DNA of 64,000 bases, taken from contig CANMXN010000001.1 in the NCBI GenBank assembly GCA_947501885.1, positions 1-64,000 on the forward strand. The letters run 5' to 3'. Shown in pieces: positions 35,043-47,641 of the stretch (position 1 is its first letter; the number at the start of each line of letters is the position of its first letter). This DNA comes from an uncultured Sphingorhabdus sp. (GTDB lineage Bacteria > Pseudomonadota > Alphaproteobacteria > Sphingomonadales > Sphingomonadaceae). A program made the translations under genes and the position numbers. The notes beneath the pieces are model-generated. The model was not told where the DNA came from. It made no database searches and saw nothing but the letters and a program-made list of their open reading frames with translations.

Positions 35043-35139
35043 GTGGCACTCCTTTTGTATGTGCTAATATGGCGTATCGCTAGAGCAAATTGATGCAAAA
35101 TGCACTTGTATAATAGAATGCGATTGCCAAATAGAGGGA

Positions 35140-35349
35140 ATGGAATTTCTCACCGATATATTTGATACTATATTTGCGCAAAGTGCCTTGCTCTGCGCTA
35201 TTGTGGCTGCACTTTCTATCTTTATGGAAAGGCGACGGCATAATCGCAAAAATCTGAACAAAACAGGATTTATGCCATGGAATCTTATCAGTGTGATTGC
35301 GACATTAGGCATCATTATGATGACTGCTTTGGCCATAAAAATGGGATAA
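35140..35349 (+). CDS. Small two-helix membrane protein
   Basis: A 69-residue protein with two predicted helices (about 11-28, FAQSALLCAIVAALSIF; about 47-66, WNLISVIATLGIIMMTALA), separated by a basic loop MERRRHNRKNLNK, giving a hairpin with the loop in the cytoplasm. The ATG at 35140 follows AGAGGGA with short spacing. The gene ends 5 bp before a terminator stem. The coding look, position and terminator support a real gene. Function unknown. Confidence 0.6.
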   Translation: MEFLTDIFDTIFAQSALLCAIVAALSIFMERRRHNRKNLNKTGFMPWNLISVIATLGIIMMTALAIKMG

Positions 35350-35383
35350 AAAAAGAGCGACTTGAAAGTGCCGCTCTAATTTT
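35348..35383. terminator. Bidirectional terminator between the small membrane protein gene and cpaF
   Basis: Stem AGAGCG (35354-35359) / CGCTCT (35372-35377), extended inside by ACT/AGT, flanked by seven A on the left and AATTTT on the right. The T-run is stronger for the minus strand, so it mainly serves cpaF (ends 35411). Confidence 0.8.
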
Positions 35384-35410
35384 GATACAGTAATAGAATT
35401 GAATGTATTA

Positions 35411-36937
35411 TTAGAGACAAGCCTCAAGATAAGGTTGGTCAAAACCATATTGACGGGCTTTTTCGAGCGTATAAGGACGAACGCTACTTGATGCCCAATC
35501 ACCAATAATTTTGCCGTCAGCATCTTCATCATGATATTCAAATTTGAATAAATCTTGGGTCACAATCACATCGCCCTCCATACCGATAACCTCAGTAACT
35601 TGGGTGGTACGACGTGAACCATCACGCAGACGTTTTACCTGCACGATTATATCCACTGATTCTGCGATTTGGCGTGAAATAGCTTCTTTAGGGATTTTAA
35701 TATCACCCATCAAAATCATATTTTCCATACGACCCAAACATTCGCGCGGAGAGTTAGCGTGAAGTGTACACATTGATCCATCGTGGCCCGTGTTCATAGC
35801 AGCCAAAAGATCGAAACATTCAGCGCCACGAATCTCACCAAGGATGATTCGGTCAGGACGCATACGCAAGGCGTTTTTCACCAAATCACCAATGGTAATG
35901 GCGCCTTCGCCTTCAAGATTTGGCGGACGTGTTTCAAGTGGCAACCAATGCGGTTGTTGCAAACGAAGTTCAGCAGCATCTTCAATCGTCAAAACGCGCT
36001 CACCGGGATCAATCATCTTAGATAAGGCATTGAGCATGGTTGTTTTACCAGAACCTGTACCGCCAGAGATAACAATGTTCATCCGCGCTGCACCTGCGAT
36101 TTTGAGGGCTGTACACATTGGATCATTCATTGAACCAAAGCCTTTAAGCATATCAAGGGTAATTGGTTTCTCGGAGAATTTACGAATAGACATTGCCGTT
36201 CCGCGCAAAGATAGCGGTGGTACAATAACGTTCACACGAGAGCCGTCTTTTAAGCGCGCATCGGCGAGCGGCGTGGTTTGGTCGACGCGGCGACCAACTT
36301 GGTTCACAATACGCTGTGCGATTTGCAACAAATGTTCTTCATCACGAAACTGAATAGGCGCAATCTGTAATTTACCACCTTTTTCAATATAGGTTTGTTC
36401 GGGACCATTGACCATGATATCTGAGATTTCAGGATCAGATAAAAGTTCTTCTAGTGGCCCTAATCCTAGCAATTCATCAACAAGCACTTTTTCTAGTGCA
36501 AATTGTTCACGTCGGTTTAAAGTGAATTTAAGTTCAGCTAGCACTTCCAAAATAATAGGACGAAATTCTTCAGCCAGTTCTTCTTTATTGAGCGTAGCCG
36601 CAGCTTCGGGATCAACACGTTCTAATAGGCGCGGCAAGACTTGTTCTTTAATTTTATGTACAGAAGCTTCAAAGCCCTCAACCTTTGGTCCAGTATCAGC
36701 AGCAACGTTTGAGCGTTCAGCAAGGCGGCTCATAGCATCTTCGTTCTGCGGTGCAGCAGGAGCAGATGCTGCGCCTGGAAGTTCAACCGATTCTATTGGA
36801 GGAAACTGTTCGCCGCCATCAGGGCTTTCACTTTCTTGTGATGTATCTTGTGAAGGCTTAGTGCCGCCGCTCATTGGCTTTGCAATGCCGAATGATCCGC
36901 GTCCACCTAATCCTGGTTTTTTACCAAATGCACTCAT
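35411..36937 (-). CDS. cpaF: CpaF/TadA-type pilus or secretion ATPase
   Basis: This 508-residue type II/IV secretion ATPase of the CpaF subfamily has Walker A GGTGSGKT (292-299), Walker B-like MRPDRIILGEIRGAECFDLLAAMNTGHDG with the conserved Glu and His box, and a long, disordered Gly/Ser/Pro-rich N-terminus (1-90). CpaF powers Flp pilus assembly with CpaA-E and TadB/C. None of those genes lies within the window on either side (small membrane protein and atpC are the neighbours), so this gene is separated from the rest of the cluster or is an orphan. Confidence 0.92.
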   Translation of the reverse strand: MSAFGKKPGLGGRGSFGIAKPMSGGTKPSQDTSQESESPDGGEQFPPIESVELPGAASAPAAPQNEDAMSRLAERSNVAADTGPKVEGFEASVHKIKEQVLPRLLERVDPEAAATLNKEELAEEFRPIILEVLAELKFTLNRREQFALEKVLVDELLGLGPLEELLSDPEISDIMVNGPEQTYIEKGGKLQIAPIQFRDEEHLLQIAQRIVNQVGRRVDQTTPLADARLKDGSRVNVIVPPLSLRGTAMSIRKFSEKPITLDMLKGFGSMNDPMCTALKIAGAARMNIVISGGTGSGKTTMLNALSKMIDPGERVLTIEDAAELRLQQPHWLPLETRPPNLEGEGAITIGDLVKNALRMRPDRIILGEIRGAECFDLLAAMNTGHDGSMCTLHANSPRECLGRMENMILMGDIKIPKEAISRQIAESVDIIVQVKRLRDGSRRTTQVTEVIGMEGDVIVTQDLFKFEYHDEDADGKIIGDWASSSVRPYTLEKARQYGFDQPYLEACL

Positions 36938-37021
36938 AATTCTCTACCCAGATAAATATTTATGATTATCGGGTTAAACGAAATTGGTTAACATAAAGGT
37001 AATAAGTTCAATTTTGTATAT

Positions 37022-37044
37022 AAAAAAGGCGCTCGAAAGCGCCT
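37022..37044 (-). terminator. Terminator of the ATP synthase F1 operon
   Basis: On the minus strand, stem AGGCGCT / AGCGCCT with a TTCG tetraloop, followed by six T. It lies 23 bp after the atpC stop codon and closes the operon atpHAGDC. Confidence 0.95.
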
Positions 37045-37066
37045 CATTTAATAAAATATGATGAAT

Positions 37067-37324
37067 TTAGGAAACAGCTTCAGCCAATATGGTCAGACCT
37101 TTTTCATTTACCTCTGCAAAGCCGCCTTGGATGGTAATAGTTTCGGGCGCTGCGCCATCAGATGCGAATATAGATAATTCGCCATCTCTTATGGTTGACA
37201 TAACGGGCGCATGACCCGCCAATACGCCAAAATCACCCTCGGTACCTGGGACAACCACCATATAGACATCATCGCTACGGACGAGTTTCTCTGGTGTGAC
37301 GAGTTCAAAATGTAAATTTGCCAT
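37067..37324 (-). CDS. atpC: F1 ATP synthase epsilon subunit
   Basis: This 85-residue protein has only the beta-sandwich domain ([45 protein letters not shown]). The C-terminal two-helix inhibitory domain of E. coli epsilon (about 50 further residues) is absent. Truncated epsilon is common in alphaproteobacteria, which inhibit F1 with the separate zeta protein. It is the last gene of the operon, 43 bp after atpD. Confidence 0.93.
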   Translation of the reverse strand: MANLHFELVTPEKLVRSDDVYMVVVPGTEGDFGVLAGHAPVMSTIRDGELSIFASDGAAPETITIQGGFAEVNEKGLTILAEAVS

Positions 37325-37367
37325 TATTTTTCCTCATCCTCTCCAATTAAAGAGAGGATTATTCGGT

Positions 37368-38921
<1,554 letters not shown>

Positions 38922-39806
38922 TTAGAGCGCTTCAGCGCCAGAGATGATTTCTACGAGTTCGGTGGTAATTGCGGCCTGACGGCTGCGGTTATATTGAATG
39001 GTGAGATTGTTAATTAAATCACCAGCGTTGCGCGTTGCATTGTCCATTGCGGTCATAGACGCGCCTTGTTCTGATGCTGCATTTTCCAGCAAAGCCCCAA
39101 AGACTTGGGTGTTCACATTACGCGGCAATAATTCGGCGAGAATTTCTTCTTCATCAGGCTCATATTCAACCGATGCGATATTGTCGCTTGGCTGTTCACC
39201 CTCTGCCATTTCAATAGCTACGGGGATGATTTGCTGACATGTTGGCTCTTGCACCAATGCGGACTTAAATTTGGAATAGAAAAGATGGGCAACATCAAAT
39301 TTATCATCTTCCATCATGGCAATTAAATCGGCTGCAATTTCTTGTGCTTCTGGGAAACCAACATTCTTCACATCGCTAGTGTCATAGTTTTTGACCGTCT
39401 GACCAGCATAGAAGCGGTTAATAACGGGGCGACCTTTACGGCCCACCATATAGAATTTTACGGTTTTCCCAGCCGCTTCTAGGCTTTGTGCTTTTAGGCG
39501 TGCTTCTTTAACGATGTTGGCGTTAAACCCTCCGCATAGGCCGCGATCAGACGTACAAACCACCAAAAGATGCACATCGTCTTTGCCAGTGCCAGCCAAT
39601 AATCTAGGTGAGGATTCGCTGATAGTGACTTTTGAAGCCAAATTGCCCATTATCTTTTCGAGCTGGGTCGCATAGGGACGTGCAGCTTCAGCAGCGGCTT
39701 GCGCACGGCGCAGCTTGGCGGCGGCCACCATTTGCTTGGCTTTGGTGATCTTCTGGGTCGATTTGACCGATCCGATCCGCCCTTTCAGTTCCTTAAGACT
39801 TGCCAT
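38922..39806 (-). CDS. atpG: F1 ATP synthase gamma subunit
   Basis: This 294-residue central stalk subunit has the N-terminal helix [36 protein letters not shown] pattern ([10 protein letters not shown]... KITKAMKMVA-like) and the C-terminal [19 protein letters not shown] rotor helix. The middle has the [10 protein letters not shown] motif. It rotates within the alpha3beta3 head. It is separated from atpA by 90 bp that contain an inverted-repeat element (39829-39891). Confidence 0.95.
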   Translation of the reverse strand: MASLKELKGRIGSVKSTQKITKAKQMVAAAKLRRAQAAAEAARPYATQLEKIMGNLASKVTISESSPRLLAGTGKDDVHLLVVCTSDRGLCGGFNANIVKEARLKAQSLEAAGKTVKFYMVGRKGRPVINRFYAGQTVKNYDTSDVKNVGFPEAQEIAADLIAMMEDDKFDVAHLFYSKFKSALVQEPTCQQIIPVAIEMAEGEQPSDNIASVEYEPDEEEILAELLPRNVNTQVFGALLENAASEQGASMTAMDNATRNAGDLINNLTIQYNRSRQAAITTELVEIISGAEAL

Positions 39807-39828
39807 CTTTTATTGTCTTCTCCGTGTT

Positions 39829-39891
39829 CGTCATGCTGAATTTATTTCAGTATCTGACCATTTGAGATCCTGAAACAAGTCCAGGATGACG
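39829..39891. repeat. Intergenic inverted-repeat element inside the atp operon
   Basis: Two 27-bp arms face each other across a 9-bp spacer between atpA and atpG. The left arm begins CGTCATGCTGAA and the right arm ends CAGGATGACG; 21 of 27 positions pair. The core, ATCCTGAAACAAGTCCAGGA, resembles a palindromic intergenic repeat I recall as abundant in sphingomonad genomes. The hairpin would sit in the operon mRNA and could affect the relative level of alpha versus gamma/beta/epsilon. Confidence 0.7.
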
Positions 39892-39896
39892 TTTGT

Positions 39897-41988
<2,092 letters not shown>

Positions 41989-42249
41989 GCGCTATTATCC
42001 TCCAACAAAGGGAATTGAGATACGAAAAATACTTTGCATCTTGCCTTAACTGAGGCGCGGTTAGCATCGCTTATGGTGCAATGCAAGGTCATGTTTATAA
42101 CATTTATGTCCGAAGCGATATTTTGGTGATTTTTTTGCCAATTAAACATGTTCTTTTTGGTAAAGTTTAGCAAATCTGCAAGAATAATGTTAAATTGTAC
42201 AAAGTTTGATTCTGCTATATGATGCTGAATGCAATATGGAGACAGAGCT

Positions 42250-42756
42250 ATGGCTTCTAATAAAAGATATAAAGGCCTTATATATTGGACGAAAGTTGAA
42301 AATTATCTTGGGTCAATGACCTTAGCAGCAACGGATGATGGTTTATGCCGATTATCTTTTGAGGAAGATGAAGCCCAGTTGCAGAAGAAATTTCCCAATG
42401 CTGCGTTAAATCGTGATGATGATCGAGCGATTTTCACCCAATGTGTTCGGGCCGTTGAAGATGGAGGGCCATATGATGCTGTACCCTTGGACATCCGCGG
42501 TACTGATTTTCAACAATCCGTATGGCAGCAGTTGCAAAAAATTCCAAAAGGTGAAACGCGCAACTATGCTGATATCGCAAAGGCCGTTGGCAGACCTAGA
42601 GCGGTTCGAGCCGTGGGCAGCGCTAATGGTGCGAATAATATTGCTATCATCATTCCCTGCCATCGCGTTATTGGTAGCGATGGGAAATTAGCAGGATATG
42701 CCTATGGTTGTGAGATAAAAGAAAAATTGCTTAGCAAAGAAGGTGTTACCTTATAA
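42250..42756 (+). CDS. ogt: Methylated-DNA-protein-cysteine methyltransferase
   Basis: This protein of 168 residues repairs O6-methylguanine by transferring the methyl group to its own cysteine. The active-site PCHRVIG motif is present, with the upstream helix-turn-helix YADIAKAVGRPRAVRAVGSANGAN and arginine finger. It lacks an N-terminal Ada transcriptional domain, so it is the Ogt type. The frame is open to ATG 42229, but the ATG at 42250 has a GGAG 8 nt upstream and is preferred. Convergent with the protease gene at 42790. Confidence 0.92.
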   Translation: MASNKRYKGLIYWTKVENYLGSMTLAATDDGLCRLSFEEDEAQLQKKFPNAALNRDDDRAIFTQCVRAVEDGGPYDAVPLDIRGTDFQQSVWQQLQKIPKGETRNYADIAKAVGRPRAVRAVGSANGANNIAIIIPCHRVIGSDGKLAGYAYGCEIKEKLLSKEGVTL

Positions 42757-42789
42757 TATTTTGGTATCATGTTTCTTTATTTAGAGGTT

Positions 42790-44331
42790 TTACTCAATGT
42801 CTTTGCACTCATAAATAAGCATTTCATTGGGTTGTTTTGGCAAGGTTATGGCAATATCCCTGTTCATATCATCGATATTTTCAAGAGCCTTGGTATTGGT
42901 TGTACAGCCTTTGACTTGAAAATCATTGCGTGCTTTACGAGCATTAGACATTACCTTTAGGCTTGGTAGATATCGTTCTACCCTATATATATTTGCGCGA
43001 GGATCGTAGCTAACAACAGAGATTTCATTGTCTGTATTAGGAACAAATGTGCGTGTCCACTTCTCACTATCAGGACCATATTGAGTACGTTTATTGACGC
43101 ACCCATTATCATTCCATTCAAAAGTAATATCAGAAGCCTTAGATACTGTAATCCTGCTGCGATTAGGTTCGATAACACATAATTTTTTGCCAGTGTTGCT
43201 GATATTAACTGTGGATTGTTCTTCTTCATTGTCGTTGATTTTTTTTGCTAATATATCTTCTATATCGCCAAAAGTGGGTCTGCTAGCATAACTTGCTCCA
43301 GCCATGAATAAAGCCAATACACTGCCGCCGGCTGCTAATTTTGCTATAACTGCTTTGCTACGTTCAAATAATATAAAGGACAAAAGACCTAGAGCCAATG
43401 CTGTGAAAAGTAGGAGAAAGGATAGGGCCATGCGATTGTCGCGTCCTTCGAGGACTTCATATTCAGCACTGCGCCTATATTCTTCTAATTTTTTATCTTG
43501 CTCTTCTTTTTCAGCACGTTGCTGCTCTTCTATTTTGCGGTTGGCAAGTTCGGCTCGTTCATTTTCAGCACGAGTAAGTTCGGCCACGCTGCGGCATTGT
43601 GAATTAGATGTCGCAATGGATACATTGGCTTGTTTTAGAAATTTAATAATCTCACTTGCAGCAACTGCAAAGAAAAACTCGGCATCATTACCATTGGATA
43701 GTGATCCAAAGCTATTAACCCCAACAACCCGTCCGCAGCTGTCAACCAAGGGACCTCCGCTATTGCCTCCACCAATAGGGGCCGTATGGAGCAATGTGTT
43801 AAAATCTTTTGCGCTGCGGCCTGCTGAGGTATTACCTTTTGTCTTTACGGGCGGTACTGGGCGGATCATATCGGCAAGGCTTAAACCTTGCGCAATGTCC
43901 ACCGTTCCAGGATAACCGATGGCAAAAACATCACTACCATCATTAATAGTACCAATAAATAAGTTTGCCGCAGGAATACGGCCCCTGCCGCTTATTTGTA
44001 GCAATGCTAGATCATTTTTGGGTGAGAAGGAAATGACCGTAGCGGCATAGTTGGTTTTGCCTTCGGATGGAATAATACCAATCCGCAAATTAGGGTCATA
44101 CCGTAATTCTTCTACAACATGAGCATTGGTAAGGATTTTGTCGCCTGCAATAGCAACACCAGAGCCATGGCTGACCAATTCATTTTTACCGTCTTTAATA
44201 TTTATTAGAGCAACGCGTACTACGCTTCGGCTGACAGCGGTAATATCAGATGGGTCAGCACGAAGTGATTGTAGGGGTATACTGATTATGCATAAGCATA
44301 ATATTGAAAGTAAGGTATAAAGTATTCGCAT
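42790..44331 (-). CDS. Trypsin-like serine protease with C-terminal membrane region
   Basis: This protein of 513 residues has a signal sequence or N-terminal anchor (ILYTLLSILCLCIISIPLQSLRA) and an S1C-type trypsin domain with the triad His in TNAHVV, Asp in NDLALLQI and Ser in GGGNSGGPL. A Glu/Arg/Lys-rich coiled coil (about residues 250-300, ENERAELANRKIEEQQRAEKE) follows, then two hydrophobic helices (SFLLLFTALALGLLSFILF and AVIAKLAAGGSVLALFMAGA), and a C-terminal soluble domain with four or more cysteines. No PDZ domain is seen, unlike DegP. The open frame extends to a TTG at 44379; ATG 44331 places the signal at the N-terminus and is preferred. Confidence 0.78.
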   Translation of the reverse strand: MRILYTLLSILCLCIISIPLQSLRADPSDITAVSRSVVRVALINIKDGKNELVSHGSGVAIAGDKILTNAHVVEELRYDPNLRIGIIPSEGKTNYAATVISFSPKNDLALLQISGRGRIPAANLFIGTINDGSDVFAIGYPGTVDIAQGLSLADMIRPVPPVKTKGNTSAGRSAKDFNTLLHTAPIGGGNSGGPLVDSCGRVVGVNSFGSLSNGNDAEFFFAVAASEIIKFLKQANVSIATSNSQCRSVAELTRAENERAELANRKIEEQQRAEKEEQDKKLEEYRRSAEYEVLEGRDNRMALSFLLLFTALALGLLSFILFERSKAVIAKLAAGGSVLALFMAGASYASRPTFGDIEDILAKKINDNEEEQSTVNISNTGKKLCVIEPNRSRITVSKASDITFEWNDNGCVNKRTQYGPDSEKWTRTFVPNTDNEISVVSYDPRANIYRVERYLPSLKVMSNARKARNDFQVKGCTTNTKALENIDDMNRDIAITLPKQPNEMLIYECKDIE

Positions 44332-44411
44332 GCATCGCCATCCCATAGTAATAGGCAATGAATAGCTTATTATGCGCAAGCCTCAAGCAAGATTTACGTC
44401 AAATGGTAATA

Positions 44412-45191
44412 TTATGGTTTTTTGGGATTACCCCATATAGACTTCAAACGCTCATCTCGGCGACATCCTGTACGATATTGTTTATAGCGTAAGGGATTTT
44501 TTTTATAATAGTCTTGGTGATAATCTTCGGCGGGGTAAAATTTACTGCGTTCGATAATTTTGGGAGTTAAATCTTTTTTGAAGAACTTCACCAGATAATC
44601 TTTTGATGCTTTTGCTGCGGCCATTTGTTTGCTGCCTTGTGGAAAGATAGCGGCTTTATAGCTACTGCCTTTATCGCAAAATTGGCCTTTATCATCAAAA
44701 GGATCAACATTAAGCCAAAATGTTCTCAGCAAGCGCGAATATTTAACTTTAGTAGGATCATATGTCACTAAAATAGCTTCATAATGGCCTGTTTCGGTGT
44801 AACTTACTTGTTCATAATTTGGGTCTTTAACATGCCCGCCTGTGTAACCAGAGATAACGTCGATAACGCCCGGTACTTTTTCGAAATCAGATTCGGCACA
44901 CCAAAAACAACCCATGGCAAAAACAGCTTGCGCATGATTATTTTTTGTAACGGCTTTTTTGGAGCTAGGAGCGTTTCTTTTTGGGGTAGAAGCTTTTTTC
45001 TTGGTTGCTACGGGTTTCTTAGAGGAAGGCGTTTCAACTGGCTTGGTATTAACCGAACCACTAAAAAGCATAGTGCTGTTAGATGCAGCATGCAATTTGC
45101 CTGAAATAGGAGATATAGTTAGCAACAATATAGCTGCAAAAGCTATGATAAATGAAAATATTATGAAACGAAGGCTCTTAATCTGGTACAT
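44412..45191 (-). CDS. msrA: Membrane-anchored peptide-methionine (S)-S-oxide reductase
   Basis: This 259-residue protein has the MsrA catalytic motif GCFWC (catalytic C95, C98) and GYTGGHVKDPNYEQVS. The C-terminal cysteine for recycling is in YRTGCRRD. Before the domain there is a hydrophobic N-terminal segment (about 8-27, RFIIFSFIIAFAAILLLTI) and a Lys/Ala/Ser/Pro linker (55-85). This places the enzyme at the outer face of the inner membrane, a role in repairing exported proteins. Most MsrA proteins are cytoplasmic and about 180-210 residues. It stands alone. Confidence 0.9.
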   Translation of the reverse strand: MYQIKSLRFIIFSFIIAFAAILLLTISPISGKLHAASNSTMLFSGSVNTKPVETPSSKKPVATKKKASTPKRNAPSSKKAVTKNNHAQAVFAMGCFWCAESDFEKVPGVIDVISGYTGGHVKDPNYEQVSYTETGHYEAILVTYDPTKVKYSRLLRTFWLNVDPFDDKGQFCDKGSSYKAAIFPQGSKQMAAAKASKDYLVKFFKKDLTPKIIERSKFYPAEDYHQDYYKKNPLRYKQYRTGCRRDERLKSIWGNPKKP

Positions 45192-45347
45192 ATTATTCCT
45201 ACTGTAGGGGAAATTATTATTCTATGACTTCATTCGAGCAATAGCAGTGCAAGGTTACAAAAGACGATATTTAATTATATCAATGATATCATTACTTTGA
45301 CTAATTACTGCGAGACTTTTGATTAAGGTGCCAAATTACTTGAGTCA

Positions 45348-47513
45348 CTATAAGAAACTATAAGGATCAATATCAACAGCAACGCGCACAGAGCGTGGCC
45401 AATCTAGTTTTTTAAGCCATATGTTGATAATATTTTGTAATGCTACTTGTCTGTGGGCTTGAATGAGTAATCTCTGTCGATGCCGACCGCGTAGCATAGC
45501 GAGAGGTGCAGGGGCGGGGCCATATACCATCATTCCTTTTTCGCTTGGTGCTGTATGTGCTATTAATCTTGCAATGGATGCGGCTTCGCCCTCATCTTCG
45601 GAAGATATGATAATTGCTGCAAACCTCCCAAAAGGTGGTGCGCCGGCATGTTTGCGCGCCATAGTTTCGGCTTTGTAAAAATCATCACGATCGCCATCTA
45701 CTAATGCCCTGATTACAGGGGCACTTGGGCTGCGCGTTTGGATGTAGACTTGGCCTTCTTTTTCAGCGCGACCAGCGCGGCCTGATGCTTGTGAGATTTG
45801 TTGAAAAGTGCGTTCGGCGGCGCGTAAATCACCACCTTCTAGACCTAGATCGGCATCGATAATACCTACTAAGGTTAGATTGGGGAAATGATAGCCTTTG
45901 GTCACAAGCTGTGTTCCGACAATAATATCAATTTCATTATTTTCGACTTTATGAACAAATTCCGCCGCTTTTTCAGGTGCCCATAGTGTATCAGAGGTGG
46001 CAACAAATGTTTTTGCTTCGGGGAAAATCGCGCGAATTTCATCATTAATACGCTCAACACCGGGTCCGCAAGCAACCAATGTATCTTCTTCACCGCATTC
46101 TATACAGGCATTGGGCGGGGGCATTATATGGCCGCAATGGTGACAGGCGAGGCGCTTTACCAAACGATGTTCGACCATCCAACTGGTACAATTGGGGCAT
46201 TGGATGCGGTGACCACATGTTCGGCACAGGGTGAGCGGGGCGTAACCGCGCCGATTTAAAAACATCAGACTTTGTTCACCGCGTTCTAAGCGTTCTTCAA
46301 TAGCCTCTAATAAGCGCGGAGCGATCCATTGGCCACGTTCTGGTGGGTCTTCAGTTAGATCGATTGTCTTGATTTTGGGTAAAATAGCTCCGCCAAAGCG
46401 TGACTTCATTGTGATAGATTCGTAGCGTCCTATTTCTGCCATATAGCGTGTTTCAAGAGCAGGTGTGGCTGATGACAATATAATAGGGATATTGTTATAC
46501 ATAGCACGCATAACAGCTACGTCTCTTGCATGATAACGTACCCCTTCTTCTTGTTTGAAACTGGCTTCATGGGCCTCGTCAACGATAATAAGACCAAGAT
46601 TATGATAAGGCAAGAATAGGGCTGATCTCGCGCCGATTAAGACAGATGCATCACCATGGGTCATTGCTCGCCATGCGCGCCTGCGCTCGCTTTGCTTCAT
46701 ACCGCTGTGCCAGCAAACGGGAATAACGCCAAAACGATCTTCGAAGCGCTTTATGAATGGTTGTGTCAGCGCAATCTCAGGTAGCAAGATAAGGCATTGT
46801 TTGCCCATTTTTATACAAGTAGAAACGGCTTCAAAAAATGTTTCGGTTTTGCCAGAACCCGTTACGCCATCGAGCATGATGGAAGAAAATTGCGCGGCTT
46901 TTGTTGCCTGTACCAATGTATCGGCTGCAGCTTTCTGGTCCACTGACAAAGCAGGTAGATGATGATCGGGGTCAGGTTTCGCAAATGGTGCATCAATGCT
47001 AACCTCTACGCCTTCTAATGCGCCAGATTTCACGAGACCACGTATCACAGCATCGCTGACATCCGCCTCTAGGGCCAGCTCGCGAATTAAACCTTGTTTG
47101 TTATTAATAGCCTCTAATGCTTGTAAGCGCTTAGGCGTCATGCGTTTGGGCAATATATCTGTGCTGCGATATTCGGTAATGGTTGTAGCCGCATTAAAAG
47201 CAGCGAAAGTTGGCAACACCATGCGCAATATTGAGGCATGTGAACTGAGATAATAATGCGCTGTCCAATCGACTAATTTACGCAACGCTCTGCTAAGCGG
47301 CGGAATATCAAGACATGCAATGATGGGGCGCAATTTTTTTTCATCTACAGGGGGGGCATCAATGATTTCATCATCCCATATAACCCCATATAATTTTCGC
47401 GGGCCAAGCGGTACGCTAACGATGCTGCCAACTTCGGTATGCATATTGGGCGGTATAGAATAATCGAGCGGCCCAACGGCTTTGGTCAATAAGATTACTC
47501 GAGCTCGATTCAT
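45348..47513 (-). CDS. priA: Primosomal protein N' (replication restart helicase PriA)
   Basis: This 721-residue helicase has Walker A GVTGSGKTE, DEAH (IIVDEAHEASFKQEE), and the helicase motifs SGRAGRAEKEG and GTQLVTKGYHFPNL. Zinc is bound by a cluster of eight Cys in four CxxC-like pairs (CRTCGHRIQCPNC, CHHCG, CIECG). The N-terminal DNA-binding domain is present. PriA restarts collapsed replication forks. In many alphaproteobacteria priA neighbours atpH; here ogt, a protease and msrA lie between them. Downstream end at 45348, no terminator seen. Confidence 0.95.
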   Translation of the reverse strand: MNRARVILLTKAVGPLDYSIPPNMHTEVGSIVSVPLGPRKLYGVIWDDEIIDAPPVDEKKLRPIIACLDIPPLSRALRKLVDWTAHYYLSSHASILRMVLPTFAAFNAATTITEYRSTDILPKRMTPKRLQALEAINNKQGLIRELALEADVSDAVIRGLVKSGALEGVEVSIDAPFAKPDPDHHLPALSVDQKAAADTLVQATKAAQFSSIMLDGVTGSGKTETFFEAVSTCIKMGKQCLILLPEIALTQPFIKRFEDRFGVIPVCWHSGMKQSERRRAWRAMTHGDASVLIGARSALFLPYHNLGLIIVDEAHEASFKQEEGVRYHARDVAVMRAMYNNIPIILSSATPALETRYMAEIGRYESITMKSRFGGAILPKIKTIDLTEDPPERGQWIAPRLLEAIEERLERGEQSLMFLNRRGYAPLTLCRTCGHRIQCPNCTSWMVEHRLVKRLACHHCGHIMPPPNACIECGEEDTLVACGPGVERINDEIRAIFPEAKTFVATSDTLWAPEKAAEFVHKVENNEIDIIVGTQLVTKGYHFPNLTLVGIIDADLGLEGGDLRAAERTFQQISQASGRAGRAEKEGQVYIQTRSPSAPVIRALVDGDRDDFYKAETMARKHAGAPPFGRFAAIIISSEDEGEAASIARLIAHTAPSEKGMMVYGPAPAPLAMLRGRHRQRLLIQAHRQVALQNIINIWLKKLDWPRSVRVAVDIDPYSFL

Positions 47514-47641
47514 AAAGCGACTATAGGCGCATAGAATTGCTGCGTCATGCTTTATGATAGATGATTATACGTGATGCGCTATTTGCGAAATATGGGGATT
47601 CGTGCATAGATATATTTTGAGACATTATACAGGGTATAAAT

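Noticed and set aside
35790-36353. 187-codon ORF antisense to cpaF
   Set aside because: Composition is that of a mirror frame (Ser/Arg/Pro/Ile-rich) and the opposite strand encodes conserved CpaF motifs throughout.
36973-36991. CtrA box upstream of cpaF
   Set aside because: Two TTAA elements are present but spaced by 10 rather than 7 bases, so the consensus is not met.
43304-43915. 203-codon ORF on the plus strand inside the protease gene
   Set aside because: It is fully antisense to the trypsin-like protease, Ser/Arg-rich as mirror-frame translations are, and has no recognisable domain.
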